A stretch of 64,000 nt of DNA from Climacium dendroides (Eukaryota; Streptophyta; Bryopsida; Hypnales; Climaciaceae): the NCBI GenBank assembly GCA_950106755.1, contig OX467088.1:3642001-3706000 (forward strand), written 5' to 3'. The position numbers and the translations under genes are program-made. Shown piece by piece: positions 1 to 14,000 of the stretch. The notes beneath the pieces were generated by a model. That model was not told the origin of the DNA. It saw nothing but the letters and a program-made list of their open reading frames with translations, and searched no databases. Within the stretch, counting starts at the first letter, position 1, and the number at the start of each line of letters is the position of its first letter.

Positions 1-378
1 CAAATATTTAAAGGTGAACGATTTTCAACGTCATAAATCCATGAACTTTCGTTCCATTGTATTGTGAAGAGTACAACATAAATATCCCTTTCAATATTAC
101 TCAGATTTGTCAAGTACAAAATCCCCAATGTCATTCAAAATAAGGGGAAAGAAAATGTGTACTATTTGCAAATTTGTTGACATGCTTTTGCACCAATGGC
201 AAAATTCAATAATTTAGTCAATTGAGGGGAGGGAAATTTTGGTTTCATTTGGTATTCACTATGATGTCCACACAAGGAATTGAAAATTAATATAAAACTC
301 AAGAGGTGAGAAGGCTCATTGAAATCAGAAAAAAGAGAATAAACCTGAGACACAGAGTCTTCCTGGTATCGAATTTAC

Positions 379-3300
379 CTCGTAGTCAGTCTGTGAGACT
401 GTTTCCCTGCTCGTTTGGTACTTCTTCACCCACGGTTTAAAATCAGGGTCTTCAGCTAATTTCGCTTCTGTTGCAGCTTGGTCAGGGCCCAGAAAAGCGG
501 ATAAGACGGCAATCTGCAAACGTGGACAAGGTGACGGGTTACCAGTGTAACGTGAATCTTCAGTTCGCAATGCAAACGATATACAAGGAAGGTGCCAGGG
601 AGAGACAACATCGGTCTCATTTCAACTGACCTGTCTCGGCTTGATGCCCAATGCAGCAAACCTCTCTTTAATCGCTGTAGTGGAGGATGTTTCCCAATTT
701 AGAACTCGGCCTTCAGGATCGGACTCGGAAGCATCAGCTCGGCCTAGCAACTTGTCAAACTGACCCCACTGCATTCACAAACAGAAAAAAGAATTACATC
801 CGCTGTCTCAAGTAAAACCATTCAAGACCTTTGAGACAGTATCATGAAGAAAATCTTCTCTATGATTCATCAGGCGGTCCCCCTCTCGCCAGAGCAATCA
901 TACAACGACCTTCCTGTGTATCGTTGGGGTGGCCCAATATGTACAGTGAAACCACGAGGAAACCTCCCCATGAATCATGCAAAAAATTCGATGCTCTCGA
1001 AAAATCCGATGCTGTCCAAAAATTCCTGAAATAGTCTGATTCTACTGAAAACCCTGTACCCTGAAAACTGACTACCCACACCCAACCTAGTAACAACTGA
1101 ACATTAGTAATATTACCCAAGTGACACGAGGCTAACCTGTCCATTGGAGCCATAAGCGGTATACAATTGTTCTCCCTTCTTCACATCACCACCGCACTTG
1201 CGAACGGCCGCTTGGATGAACGTGCGTTTCACACAACTTTGTGCTACGCATGACACGGTTGAACCTTGATCAGCTCAGACAGATTAAGCAAAATCTCAAG
1301 GGCGAAGCTTCCCTTCCTCACTCAAAAGCATCTTCCATCAAGAGACCATACAACCAAAGACAAACACACCGAGTGTGCAGGCCAAAAGGAACGTCACATA
1401 CCAGCAACTTGAACAAGATCCGCCCATGTGATGGAACCACCCTTTTCGACGGCGCCTTCATCTACGGTCTTCTTGATATTTTCCAGGAAGCTGATAGCCT
1501 TTTCTAGACCTTTATTTTCTGGCCTGTTCAGCTCTAGACTGCACTTCAGAAAAGTCAGCGTCCTTGGCAATTGATCTGAGTTTTATACTCGTCTTCACAA
1601 CATGGAAAGTTTTGAACCAAGAGCGGTATAAAAGAAGGCAAAATTTGAGACATACCGCACAGAGCCATTTGCTCCCCCAGTCTTTGATTCCTGCACAGAC
1701 GGGAATCCAAATGTGTAAATAGATGTCCTACGTGTTGTGAGCACGGTCAGATGCTACAAAAGAGGAAGGAAACCAGGGAGACGTCAAAACGCAACAATTA
1801 AATTTGAACCAAAAGATCCCTGTGCGAGGGTAATAAGCTTAGCAAGTAAACCAATGATGCCACTATGAAAAAAATAGAGAGATCAACCTTGTCAAACGTC
1901 AAGGAATCGTTAAGTGCCAATCGTAGAAGATCCGGAATGAGGTTGGTATTTGCCTGCAGAATCCATCAAATGAGACCATTGAGTTTTGAGTTTGATGTTC
2001 TATTGACTCTCGATGTGTACCTACAATGTTTAAATTGATTAAGAATTTTGAGTTCATTTAAATTTGAGTTAAATTAGTCTAGAAGGGTAGGGCGTATTGC
2101 ATTGAGTTATCAAATAAACTTATTTCTAGGAGGCCAAAGTAATAAAAACGCAAGATGGGAAACTGGGGATGGACCCAAAAGGGTTTTTCTATTGTGGTGC
2201 CTTAACTTTACTTAGATTTCAACTGCAGAAAAGAGGATGAGGATTAGGAATCTGAAAAGAATACGTACCGCTACCTCATCCCTGAGCTTGTTCTTCACAC
2301 TCGCTTCATGTTCACAACAACAAAAAGGTTCAGAAAATGCTACCGGTGCATAAGCTCTTCCTCTAAACCTTTAAGGACAAAGAGGCCAATTGGGAATTTT
2401 TCTTTGTTCAAAATAATATATGTATTTTTTGAATCAATGCATGCAATGTTCTTCACTCAAACTAATGACAATTGTGTGAATTATAGTTCCCACAATATGA
2501 TAAATCAAAAACGGTCATTTTAAAATCATGCATCCTTCGTCCTTAAAGGGGTAACATCCCCATTACTGCCTGTGGATCAGGGAATTCACAGTGCTACATC
2601 CCTGGGAAGTAAACTCAAGCTTGAGAAAACCGAAATCAAGAGGTCAGGGCCAAGAGCTGCACTCACTGAGAAAGATGCTTCGTTGTTGTCTTTGAATAAT
2701 GTCAGCAGCCTCTGCTTCAGGAGTCGAGGTCCAAACTCCAGCCTATCAAATACCACATGCATTGCAGTCCAATATAGCGACTTCATAACAGCTTCAGATC
2801 TTCAGAATCTCAATTGGTCGAAGAAAATTCCCATTTAAATGCTTCAGTCAACAATGCTGGATTTGCGATCACGTGTTTCACGTTCTCAAGCTCAGGTCCC
2901 TCTTCTACTAAAGCAGCATTTAAGAGAAATTGTTGTTGAGTTTGAGGTTTTGCTTACCGCCACTACTGAAGCAGAGAGACCGACGAAAACGTCCCTCCGA
3001 GTGACTGTCACTTCATCATTGTCACTCGCTTGGCACCTGATACCAACCTACGCAGCACAACTCAATAATAGGATTTAGGCCCGAGGATTCATGCTTAAAA
3101 AATGACCAAGTAGGTATCTCACGTGGGGAAAATATACTTCAGATAATGCCAAACCTGTTATCAGCAGAATCAATAAAGAACATCGCACGCGTTGGTCAAA
3201 GAATAAATAAAATTGAACAGAAGGAAGTCACCAAATGAAGTACTCAAAACTGCTCAAAAAAACAATACGGTCTCCGGGTCCTTCAGGAACAATGTCACAT

Positions 3301-3835
3301 AAGCAGACTAGTAATGGTTTACTTCGAGCGCTCTCCTTAACTGCTAAGTAATAGTCTAAGTTGACTCGGAAACGACCTAAACCCAGGAAGCATTCAGAAG
3401 TAGAACAAATACTTCTTTTGCAACTCCAAAGGTCATTCACACCACAAGTTTGAGGACCTCCTTTCAAGACGTTCCCGAATCTGTTTCGGTCACAAGAAAC
3501 TTCCAAATTGTAGCCAATCTCACACTGGAACTCAAATTCTAAACACCTATCTATCTAAGCATTGATGACAACCTATTGTCAATGCCCACCCGCCATTGAC
3601 GTCCAGTTCGTTTCTAGAAGTTAATTCATTGCGAAAAAGCACACCAAGCTAACCTAAGGTAGCAGGCTCCACCACCGTCTATGTTCTAAAAGCGATGGAC
3701 GCATAGATGGATTACCTTTCCGACAATGACAGGGGCAGCAGCAGCACGAGCACTCCCACCCAAGGAGCGCGAAGCACTCGTCCTGGAGATGGAGCTGGCC
3801 AAGGCAGGAGCACACACGGCGCGCGTCGTCGCCAT
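379..3835 (-). CDS. TL29: TL29-like thylakoid lumenal ascorbate-peroxidase-like protein (last exon outside window)
   Basis: This is a plant-specific relative of ascorbate peroxidase located in the thylakoid lumen and associated with photosystem II; in the known family it is not an efficient peroxidase. Deduced exons: 3835-3716, 3047-2958, 2742-2667, 2303-2269, 1953-1888, 1690-1656, 1538-1402, 1243-1137, 768-631, 513-379; all phases agree. The start at 3835 opens a Ser/Ala/Arg-rich transit peptide. It is followed by a twin-arginine signal (TRRDVFVGLSASVVA, then PEAEA-AD), as expected for a Tat substrate. Family landmarks are LRLALNDSLTFDK, KTGGANGSVR, CGGDVKKGEQLYTAYG, LLGRADASESDPEGRV, AFLGPDQAATEAKL and SRETVSQTDYE. 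The final exon, expected to encode about 35 more residues, has no credible match between 378 and 1 and probably lies further left. An in-frame ATG at 3874 would add 13 residues. Exons and family are clear; the 3' end is missing. Confidence 0.9.
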
Positions 3836-3985
3836 CGCTCCTCCCGTTCCCTGCTGCTCCCCGCCCAAGCCCAATTTATCATCATCTTCCCAATTAATTC
3901 ATCATCCACAGACGTTGCTGGAACTACCCAAAGCAGCGCCAGTCCCCTACATTGCGGCCCTTGGCCTTGGTGGAGCTCACAAAGC

Positions 3986-4019
3986 AAGCAGCAGCCGCAG
4001 CAGCAACAACAACAACAAA
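3986..4019. repeat. CAG/CAA microsatellite upstream of TL29
   Basis: A short run of CAG, CCG and CAA triplets lies just upstream of the TL29 start, probably in its 5' leader or promoter. No gene on either strand convincingly uses it. Confidence 0.6.
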
Positions 4020-4440
4020 GGAGACAATGCAGCAGGGTAGAGCCCATGCCCAAGACAGGATTTCTCACCGAAAAGGAAGAGATTTTGCTCTGCTCCGCGT
4101 TGTACGAAGATAGAAGAAGAGCAGCAACGATTGTGGAGGACTGACGAGTGAGGGCTTGCAGGACGAAGGGACTGACGAGGAGCCTTATCCATTGGAGCCG
4201 AAGCCTCCGTCTCCGTCTCCGTCTGTACAAGTGTGCATATCTATCCTGCATCCAATCCTGAGATCCCAATTCTCATCAGGTCCACCAGAGTGTGGTGCTG
4301 GGACTCGGCCTCAATTGACCACGTGGGACCTCTCGTCCACCCAAATGGATGCTTGGGACATGTTTGCATTCATTTGTTGTTAAAAATGTCTCATGTTAAA
4401 TTCATGAAGAAGAAAAGATTTTACAACGCTTACACATAAA

Positions 4441-7400
4441 TCGCATTTTGGTGATATCACTCATAATAAAATCTACATGGTGTTTTTATTTTTCAAATGA
4501 GGGACGGAGACTCCATCAATTCATCAAAAAAAAGGCAAGTTACAACCACTTCAAAATTGTAATTTTAATCGTTTATGACAAATTGGATTGACATACAACT
4601 ACTAGAATGTTTTTAAGTTTCTTGTGGTTGCAAACCTATCATTTTGGACATTGCAATCATATTAGACACGGTGTGTTGTTTTCATTCCTTTGCTAACTTG
4701 GAAGTTCATTGATTGATGTGAGGTGCACATGTGAATGTTGATGTGTGGCCATGCCAAATGAGGCAACAAGTCTAGTCACTTTGAGCCCTTCTTGGAGTAG
4801 AAGTTTTTATATGAAAAAATGAGAATTTGACCATTCAAGAGCTTTGACTTCACAAATTGTAAGATAGTAGGCTTGAAGTTAAAAAAAATGTTTTTTTTCT
4901 TGATGCCACCTCAAATATAGCTAACAAAGTTTGACTCCTCTTAGAATGTGATTTGAGAATTAATTTTTTTTTACAATTGTACACCTTATTTTATTAGATA
5001 CATGCATGCCAAATTTCAAAAGTTGATGTATGTTTTTACAAAAGATGTTCAAATTGCCTTGATGTTGTAACCCTAGTAGCACTTTGCAATTCCTAATGGG
5101 CTTCCCACACTTCACTTTTAGTGTCACTTGAATCACAACTCATTAATATTGCATATGTCAATCATCCATAGCATTAGTTCTTAATATCGAACTCATGTTA
5201 CCAAGTTCTAGTCTTTAGAACTTGTAACACACACCCTACACATAACATTAGGTGTGTCACTTAGTGACATGGGGCAAAATTTCCATTGATGTCCAAGCAC
5301 TCAATGGAGGTACTACTCCCCATTGGTGCTAACCGCCTTTGAATGTCACTCCAACTCCCATTGTATATTTAATACTTGCATTTTGTAACTAATTGGGATT
5401 CATGACTCGGAACACAGTGGGAATGATTTAGCAAGGAGCGGAACTCCATCCAACTGGTGCCATGGGATACTCATACTAGTGTTCTAGGGTGCCTTGGGCC
5501 TGGTAATGAATTTACATCATCCACTTTGAATCACCAACTTACTAAGGCTCCAAAAGGAAGTGAAAAGGAAACCAACCTTTGACAACCCCCCCTTATATAT
5601 ATATTGAAGGCAGGCCTTAAATACACTTTGAATGTCAAAGACTACCTGGTTTCAACCAAAATCACCAAGTTACATCCATACTTAGACTCTTGAACTTCCA
5701 AATGGTGTAACTTTGCATCCATAGCCTTAAATTCCATGTGCAAGCTCATTTTGGATATTTAAGCGACAAATAAATGTTGATGGACTCTCACTTATTTCTT
5801 TTGAACAGGTTCTTGCAAAGTTAGGGCCTTCCAAAGATTTAGTTCGCCGGGAGACATCACACCTTTATCACAATCCTTCTCTTGACCATAACTTTGAACT
5901 CATAGCTTAAAATCTCATAATTCTTGTCAATCCATCTTCCTTGTATTCTTAACTCTCCAATGATATGCTACATGTCACCTTTTCATTGAGGATTCATTAA
6001 GAACCTCTCACTCTTAGCTCTTAAGTGTCCCGAAGCTATTAGGACACCATCAACTTTGAATAGTCATAACTTTTAACCAAATCATGCTTCTTTAAACAAT
6101 TAAATGCTTATTCTAAAGGGATTTTTAAACATGTATGATACACCACCATGTCCTTCAAATACACATCGCTATTACACCTTGTTTAGTCAAGAGTCATTCA
6201 TTTCTCTCTTCTTAACTTTTTACGAGGCTTGGAAAGTCACTCCCAAAGTCTCTCTTGCTTACCCCAAGGAGATAGGAGTGTAACACTTGGCTACCACAAA
6301 AGTTTGGGGTAGCATAACTTTTGATTGGAGCACCGGATCCCAAAAAATTATGTTCCCACTAAAAAGGTATATGTTCATACCCTATATTAAAATTTTGTGA
6401 ACATCCAACCAAAATTGACTTCATAGAAATCTGCTTAGATTTTCAATTGTCCATTAAACAAACACTTGACTTTTAGGGGTTAAAACTAGCATTTGGTCAA
6501 TGGCACTTGAATTGAATTGATTATTATTGCTTTCATGGTATATCCCCTATGTATGTATGTAGTAGGGTGGAGATGGAAAAAAAATTGAACACTTGAATTT
6601 TATATGTAAGATAGCTCCACTTAAAAAATAGCATGAAATCAATGAATTTACAAAAGCCAAAGGATATTGATAATAAGCTCCTTGTAGCTTTTATATAAAA
6701 ATAAAGTCATCTTGAATGCAATAATTAAGGTAAATAGCCCCATATCCTCTTTACTTTAGGTGTATACCTTAAATTACAAAGAATGATATTGTAAGGGAGA
6801 AAAACTTGTTTTTAAGTTAAACATATGGATCTTGGAATTATTAATAGTTGGATTTTGCACTTTCAAATTTTAAGAGGATATACTTCAACAAGCTAGCTAG
6901 AAGATCTAATTATTGGTTCCACCCAAAATTAATAAAGGTGGGAGAATGACCCATTGTTGCTCCTTTGGTTATTGTACATATTTAAATTGATGGAACTCGC
7001 AATTTTTCCCCTTCCAATAGAATGACAAATCAAAATTTTTTTTACACTTATTTCAATCAACTCACTTTCAAATTCAAAAAGACATGTTATAGGTGTTGAA
7101 AACAAATACATATAGTTTCCCATTGTTGGTCCATTTGAATTCTAAAGTAGTTTGTTTAACTTCTTATAAGTTTGCAATGGTAATCCAAAACCTTCCCTTA
7201 AACTTGTAGTATTCGTTAAAAGTTTTCTAACCATGACTTTTCAATCCAATTGTCCAACCCTTTTAACCCCAATTCTACATTTAAGTTGTTATAATGCCAA
7301 GGGTGATTTTCAATTGAAAAAGTGGTTGATAGATGACTTTCAAGATTCCTGTAGGAATGAAGAATGCACTCCTAGTGGTTTAAGAATCAAATCGTTGTTG

Positions 7401-8395
7401 ACAAAGTACGTAGGTGATAAGTCTTGACATTTCATATCCCTTAGGCCTTTTGTCCATAGAATAACGGGAATTGCAAGAGATGCCATGAACTTCTCTTCTC
7501 AAAAATTGTACCGTTTTTCTCCTCCTCTATACATGCATCAAATGTGTTCCTCTTTTTGTGAAGTTTTGATTGTTGGAGGGGATAGTGCTTTAGATTGTAG
7601 GTCGGGAGGGTGGTTGTTTGTTGAGAGTAGAAATGTTCATCGAATGCAATTGCTTGTGAATCCATTCTTTGACATGTTTGGCATGTCTTCTCTGTTAAGG
7701 GTTAATAGAGTTAACCATAAAGGGAACCCCATTTTCTACCAAAGGTGTCGAGGGAGAATAATAGAAAAGGAACAGAACACCAAACTCCCTGACACCCGAG
7801 TTTTGGTACTTCAATCCTGTGTTTTTCTCAAACTTGGACTCCTTGTCCCTCATTGCACACACTTTACGATTACCTCTCTTATGTTTGCATTGTTTTCAGA
7901 ACGGTCATTTTAGGGAGTTTCACCTTGGAAGTGAAGCAGTCTCAGAGATCTGCTGTGAGTATGATCTTCTGGATGTTTCGCGAAGTGATCCGAATGTGAT
8001 ACTCTTGGTCCACGGAGACACGGCATCATTGTGGGAGCTGCCAGGACTAAATGCCCAGTCGGAACGAACTCGGAAAGAGGCCTCTTCCTGGTTCTAAGGA
8101 AAAGATTAAAACAGGACACGGAGTTAAAAGGGCCCTGCGAGTTTAGGTTCCCCACCACGCACCTTCCGAAACTCATTGGCGGTGAGGGCTTGGCGTTCGT
8201 GTCGGACATGTATATAGAGCTTTCCTCCGCCAGCTGAAATCATTAACAAGTGTCCACTCGCAAGGCCTTCTTCACGGAGCTCATCCAATCTTCCTTTTCT
8301 GCACCTTCAGTGAGTCAGTTGAGTAGCAACATTGGATCACCGAGCACTGTATTGGCGCAAAGTTTCTGGAGAGTAGGGTTGTTGTGGAGATCAAA
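4441..8395. other. AT-rich spacer, no supported gene
   Basis: This spacer between TL29 and MsrA is AT-rich. It contains repeat-like phrases such as 'cataactttgaact' and one isolated end-like sequence, GACTTTTAGGGGTTAA (6471-6486), resembling the TTAA-flanked elements elsewhere in the window. Short open frames at 7233-7427 and 7485-7913 show no recognisable domain. The stretch from about 7900 to 8395 is richer in GC and probably holds the MsrA promoter and leader. Confidence 0.5.
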
Positions 8396-9200
8396 ATGGC
8401 GCAGTTGGCGACATTTGCCGCGGGATGTTTCTGGAGTGTGGAATTGGCGTTTCAGCGCGTGCCTGGTGTTACCAAGGTGGGTGGGTTGCTATTCGTCTGA
8501 GCTTTCTCTTGTTGGGAATCTCAAGCACTAACGTTATTGTCTGGCAAAGGGGTGTTGAGATTGAGTTTTTGTTTGTTGTTGTGTGATGGTGCAGACCTCG
8601 GTAGGGTACACGCAGGGCTCGACGAAGGACCCCACGTACAAGGAAGTTTGCAGTGGGAGGACCGGTCATGTGGAGGCTGTGCAGGTCGAGTATGACCCTG
8701 CGCAAGTCTCCTACAAGCAGCTCCTCGACGCCTTCTGGAAGAAACACGACCCCACTCAAAAGAACCGCCAGGTCTGTGAACTCCCACCTTGTCAATTTTC
8801 TGCATAAACTTGCAAATCTTCTGTCCATGTGAAACCCTAAATGGCTGGTCATGTCCTCGTCTTCTGTAAACTTGGTGATGAGAGGGAGTTTGTAAAACGA
8901 AAATGGCGCCCAATGGTTACAGTATGCTAATTCTTCGAATCACTTTTGCAGGGTAACGACGTAGGATCACAGTATCGATCGGGCATTTACTACCACACAG
9001 AAGAGCAGAAGGAAGAGGCCATTGCTTCAATGAAAGCTGAAGAAGCGAAATTGAAGAAGCCTATCATGACTGAAATTCTGCCTGCAACCACTTACTACTT
9101 GGCCGAGGAGTATCATCAGCAGTACCTGGAGAAGGGTGTGAGCGGGCGGAAGCAATCCGCTGCCAAGATGTGCAACGACCCCATCCGATGCTACGGTTAA
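8396..9200 (+). CDS. MSRA: Peptide methionine sulfoxide reductase A, cytosolic plant type
   Basis: MsrA reduces methionine-S-sulfoxide in oxidised proteins, using a catalytic Cys and resolving Cys residues regenerated by thioredoxin. Three exons: 8396-8476, 8595-8771, 8952-9200, giving 168 residues. The catalytic Cys is in [17 protein letters not shown] at the N-terminus (GCFW motif). It is followed by [10 protein letters not shown], the [20 protein letters not shown] block, [18 protein letters not shown] and the C-terminal tail CNDPIRCYG, whose Cys residues are the usual resolving ones of plant cytosolic MsrA. Only about nine residues precede GCFW, and there is no organelle presequence, so the protein should be cytosolic. 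It is shorter at the N-terminus than many relatives; an extra upstream exon cannot be excluded, but the ATG at 8396 makes a complete catalytic domain. Confidence 0.93.
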
Positions 9201-9379
9201 AACTTCGCCAATCTGGAGATGAGACTCACAAGTGTGCAGGAGCCCTGAGTTTCCTTTTGTCTTTTTGTATCACAGATGCTGCACACATGCGAAGCTGCAG
9301 CTTTTGGGGTTATGTTGATAGCGATACGAATTTCTACTGTATTTTAGTATTGCATTTAAGGTAGAACTACTATTGCATT

Positions 9380-9742
9380 TAAGGTAGAACTACCCATTAC
9401 CATACAGATTTGCTATCTAGGTACTTTGGAGAAGCTATTTATGAGCTCTCATATTTTTCAGAGATTGAATTGTTTGAGAGAAGTCAATTGCAAAAAAAAT
9501 GAAGACATTCTGACAAGAATTGAATTTTTTGTGATTTTTCAAAGCTGAAATGTAAAACTGTGAGTAGACCCTTGGTAAAGCATGACCAGACCATGTGGGC
9601 TGATGTGTCCACTCCCCAGTGCATTGCCATCATGATCATGAATGAGTAAGATTATGGTAATAAGATGGGCCAGTGACGGAAATGGGAGGAACTTGTAGGT
9701 GGGGGAATTGGGTAAATGGTGGTAATGGGTAGTTCTACCTTA
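9380..9742. mobile_element. Small inverted-repeat element (MITE-like) after MsrA
   Basis: The ends are near-perfect inverted repeats: TAAGGTAGAACTACCCATTA at 9380 and its reverse complement ending at 9742, matching over about 22-24 bases. The 363-bp interior has no coding capacity. The left end overlaps a 24-bp tandem doublet (about 9348-9393, 'tattgcatttaaggtagaac'). It lies about 180 bp past the MsrA stop, so it may be in the 3' UTR. The superfamily cannot be assigned. Confidence 0.6.
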
Positions 9743-11013
9743 GAGGAGTTTTTATGAAATGGTCGTGCTATCTCGTGTTGGATCTACACTGAATAGAGAA
9801 ATTAGGTTGCCCCACACTAATTTCTCAACATTTTACACTATACAAATATGTAAAAAGATGTAGTAACTTAGGCACCATGTGTGTTCCATCCGTTGGTGCA
9901 CTGGTTCATGGCTCAGGTATAGAGATTGGCAGATGTTGCCATCTGTACATGCAATGAGTCATAAGGTAACTTGCCAGGGTAAGGCAACCTAATTGAAGAG
10001 GCAACCCAATTTCACTATTTAGTGTAGGTCAAACGGGATATTTTGTAAATGGCATTTCCTTATTCTATATTCTTATTCTATATGTACAGTTCAATACATA
10101 TCTGTAACAGGAAGCTTTTGATGCTCTTATTTAAGAAACAATTAACAAGTTGCTTTTAGAGAGTTTGTCGTTGACTTGCACGGTCAGTCTTCTTCCTCAA
10201 CCCGTTGGTGCCAGTATTGATCATAGTAAGGTTGCATTTGTCCAACTTTTGAAGACGGTCGTTGAGGACTCTGGCAAGCAGATTCACTTCCTTGTGTCGA
10301 GCAGGTCGTGGAACCAATCGCGAGCACTGATGGGTTTACCTGAATGCGTACTTGCATGCTTCAGCTGAAAACTGCCATCTCTGTACGGACACATAACATG
10401 AAGGGGGAGAAACATTTTAAGGCAGACAGCCCATAGTCATCACTTCTTTCATTGCGCATATTTAAGTTCATTGGATTCACATATTCTTTCGAAGAACAAC
10501 ATATTGAAGGTATATTTCAATTTCTTTGGTCAACTCTGAATGAAAAATTAAGACATGCAAAAATATAAATTAGGAAGAGAAAGCTAAAGTATATAGTTTC
10601 CATTGAGGTCAATAGGAACTATTCTTGCCTATTCCAACCCTACTTTGATTCAATTGAGTCCAATGTCACTAAGGTGATTATCCAAAAGCATCAATCTAAG
10701 TACGATGATGATTGGAAGCTTGATCAGTGAATGAGGCTATATCAAAATTTCCGCTTTTCGATCCCTATATAGACACTTTCATTCCTGATACGGGGGCATG
10801 GTTTTAAGTAATTGCATAATTGTACACCTTTGACAACTTTAGGATGCAAAGATCTGCTATATGAAACATCCAGTAGATCTCAACAGCTCTCGCAATTGGG
10901 GGTCTACCTGCCAACGGATAATTCTCCCTTAATCCCGAAGCCTATTTGCACATGAGAGAAGAAAATAAATCATAAGGCGTGGGAGGAGACGAACACGTAC
11001 CTAAATCGAAAAC
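9743..11013. other. Spacer, no supported gene
   Basis: I see no recognisable exon. The open stretch at 10150-10368 has no family resemblance. The distal part should contain the 3' UTR of the minus-strand gene that ends at 11014. Confidence 0.45.
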
Positions 11014-14000
11014 TCATCTGGGTTCTGTTGCATAGGGAGCATTGAAGGGACCATCATCTCCCGAGTAGAAGAGCGGTTTAGGTGGAAGCTGTCATTTGTA
11101 AACATGACATAGAAAGTGTTTTAGCTACACAAACCAACATGTTATTTTGGAGCTGAGACTATGCAAAGCAAGAGCCTGGTTAACTTCAGCGCAGGCTGGT
11201 TCCTGTCATTCGGAGATGCTGCTCAAGCATCCAAATCGTCGATTGGTTGACGTGTCCAGCTCCAAGTTGACATTGAAGAGGGAACAAAATTGAATGTGAG
11301 AATATTGTGACCGTGCATGTGATGGAGAACGCAATTACCCGATTGTAATGTACTTCATCACGATCCCAAGGCGCTTGAAATCCCGCTTTCTTGTTTGGCT
11401 GCGAGTAGTAAAAAAAGCAATACCAGTTAATGCAACCAAAATGCTGTATCTTGAAAGTCCAATTGCGAGAGCGCTGATAAATTGTTTCGGCAAGACATGA
11501 GCAATTTCTTTGTTTGCCATATGCAGCTAGACATCATGCAAATTTTCCAGAGGTTGCGCAATAGTGGATACAGAAACTAAGGATCCTGGGGGCCGATTAA
11601 GTACTAATAATTCATAATCTGATACCAGCTAATGCAGTAAGCTTTTAGTAAAACCTATTCTCTAAGCACTTGCTCTGTCTAGCTTGAGTTCCAGAATTTC
11701 ATCTCAAATCACTTAGATTGTTTGCTAGTGTCTCCCGAGCAGAGAGTCCAGAAATCCAAAGCTCATATGAAGACAGATTAGCAGTTGCTGGAACTGACCT
11801 AATTTCCAAGTGACCACTACACTAAAATTGGTAAATAGTGTTGGGTGATAATTAGTGTTGTAGTGAATTGGATCATAGCCTTAACTTATTATATTACCAT
11901 TCCAACTTCTATATTTTGTTCCCATCTAACACTAAATGCACTTTCGTAGAAATGTTGAAATGACCAAATTTTACTATAGAACTAAAATAGTGTTAGAATG
12001 GGTAAATAATGTTCTAACACTAACCTTGCTCATCACAATTAGTGTTATTGTTGACAATTAGTGTAGCCAACACAATTTACCAATTTTAGTGTACTGTATG
12101 GAAAAAAGGCGAAAAAGTATAGTTGTAAACTGTACATAAGAAATGAAAGAAGGCAAAAGGAAAATACCTTGAGAGTGGTGCTATTATCAAAGGTGGCATA
12201 AGGAGCTGTGTGTGAATTTGCCGAGCCACCACAATCGTAGCAAGTCTTGCCTGACATGACCGCAGGCTGGACCTTATTCCATGGAGCTGCATCGATCTCC
12301 CTAGTCGACTGAGAGTACCTTAAGAAAATTTGCTCCCTGTTGGTGGTTGAATTAGAGGACAATCTTTTCCTAACATCTAAAGATATCAGTTGCAGGTTGC
12401 AGGTTGTACGGACGACCGCTACATGCCTCAAGTGGCTACTGTACGCTGTTAGTATTCCAATCAAAGCCCTGGACTGTCAGAAAATATCCAAGAAGAAAAA
12501 GAGGTATAATCGCACTTGCCTTCTCCTGGTAATCCATGTTTTCAGAGGTTCCGTAAGGGACATTCTTAAAATATTGCTCAGGCGGGACTTTCTGTTGATA
12601 GGCAGGGCGTTGGTCCTTATCCCAGGGAGCATCCGGCATCGGTCCGTCATACTGAAATCACAACCACCATTTAGTACTGAGTTATCATGGTTAGCTTTCA
12701 TCACTTCATCAACTCAAGGGGGCCATTTTATCTGCACTGACATCGGACACATAGAGGTCTGCGGAGCTTTCCCAACAAGAATGAACTGGTGCAGAATGGA
12801 GACTTGCCTGCTTCTGTTCCTCAGAATTTTCGGTAGTTGCAAAAGGGGCTGTTTGAGATGATGGCAGTTTAGAACGCTCATGGACTCCACTACCCCGACC
12901 TGGTAACTGATCTGGTATTTTCTTGTCCCAGGGCGCATCTTCTACAACTCCACTGATCTGTGACTCGCAAATTTGCATTGATTAGTGAGTAAGTAGAGGC
13001 AACTACACAGAATTCAGTCACATCCCGTTTTGAATTTTCGATTCCATAGGATCACAGAAATAACATAATATTCTACAAACTGGGGTCCTAGCACTTTAGA
13101 ATCAGAATCACCATTTAAGAACCAGGATCACGATTATGAGTGACAGGGTCTCGTGCATGTACACACAGAAACACAGGATTGGTAATAGCCAATGAGAGAT
13201 GCTTGAACCTTCGACGGCTAAATGGTCATTACCCATGAGTAGTCTTGGGCCCATCCCAATTCTATTTTACCATCACATAGAGTGTAAGTTCGTATTGTAA
13301 GAATTATACAACGAGCATGACCACATAAAAAGACTCAGCAGATCAACGGCAGAAAATCGAATGAAGCTCTCAATCCTTAACCGAGAGGATCTGTCGCGAA
13401 TCCAAACCTGAGAGGTTGGGCGGGGCTGGTAATTATCTGAAGTACCAAACGGAGTGGTATGATAGTATTGATCACGAGCCTGTTGACCTCGGTGAGTGGG
13501 GTGCACTGGTATATCTTTGTTCCATGGCGCTTCAGGCAGTGGTCCAATGTACTGAAATAACGTCAATCATCTCAAGTTGTCAAATATTAACATCCAGAAT
13601 CAAATTCTGTAACAAGGGTAACCACACAATGTCCACAAAGACGGTTTCAAGAATGAACAAGAGGATTAGAACTTACTCTCACGAGCTACATCCATCTTGT
13701 GATCGACCAAGCTGTAGGCCGGCTGAACCAAGCAGGGCACTTTGAGAATCATCCTATGAGAATAAAAGAAAATGTAATGATCGATTTGCTATCACAAAAT
13801 CCTTCTTGCACAGCTGCTGGACAAAGAGATTCACCAAGTATGATTCATAATTGTACCTTGGAACCTCTGGATGTCACGAAATAGCAGAAGACGTGATTAC
13901 CATGGATCATGAAATTCAGACAGCCTTAGGCCAAAACGATTTCGGTTGCGACAAGCCACCTGCTTGCAACACAATAGCTAGGTGCTTTCAAGTCGGTATG

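Noticed and set aside
3712..4269. Long open frames on both strands upstream of TL29 (Ser/Gln-rich or Arg/Cys-rich)
   Set aside because: They arise from the GC-rich start of TL29 and a CAG/CAA microsatellite; no domain or splice pattern supports them.
13600..13760. Possible extra exon of the APW-repeat gene (PAYSLVDHKMDVARE)
   Set aside because: Splice phases do not match both neighbours, and the adjoining exons already join correctly without it.
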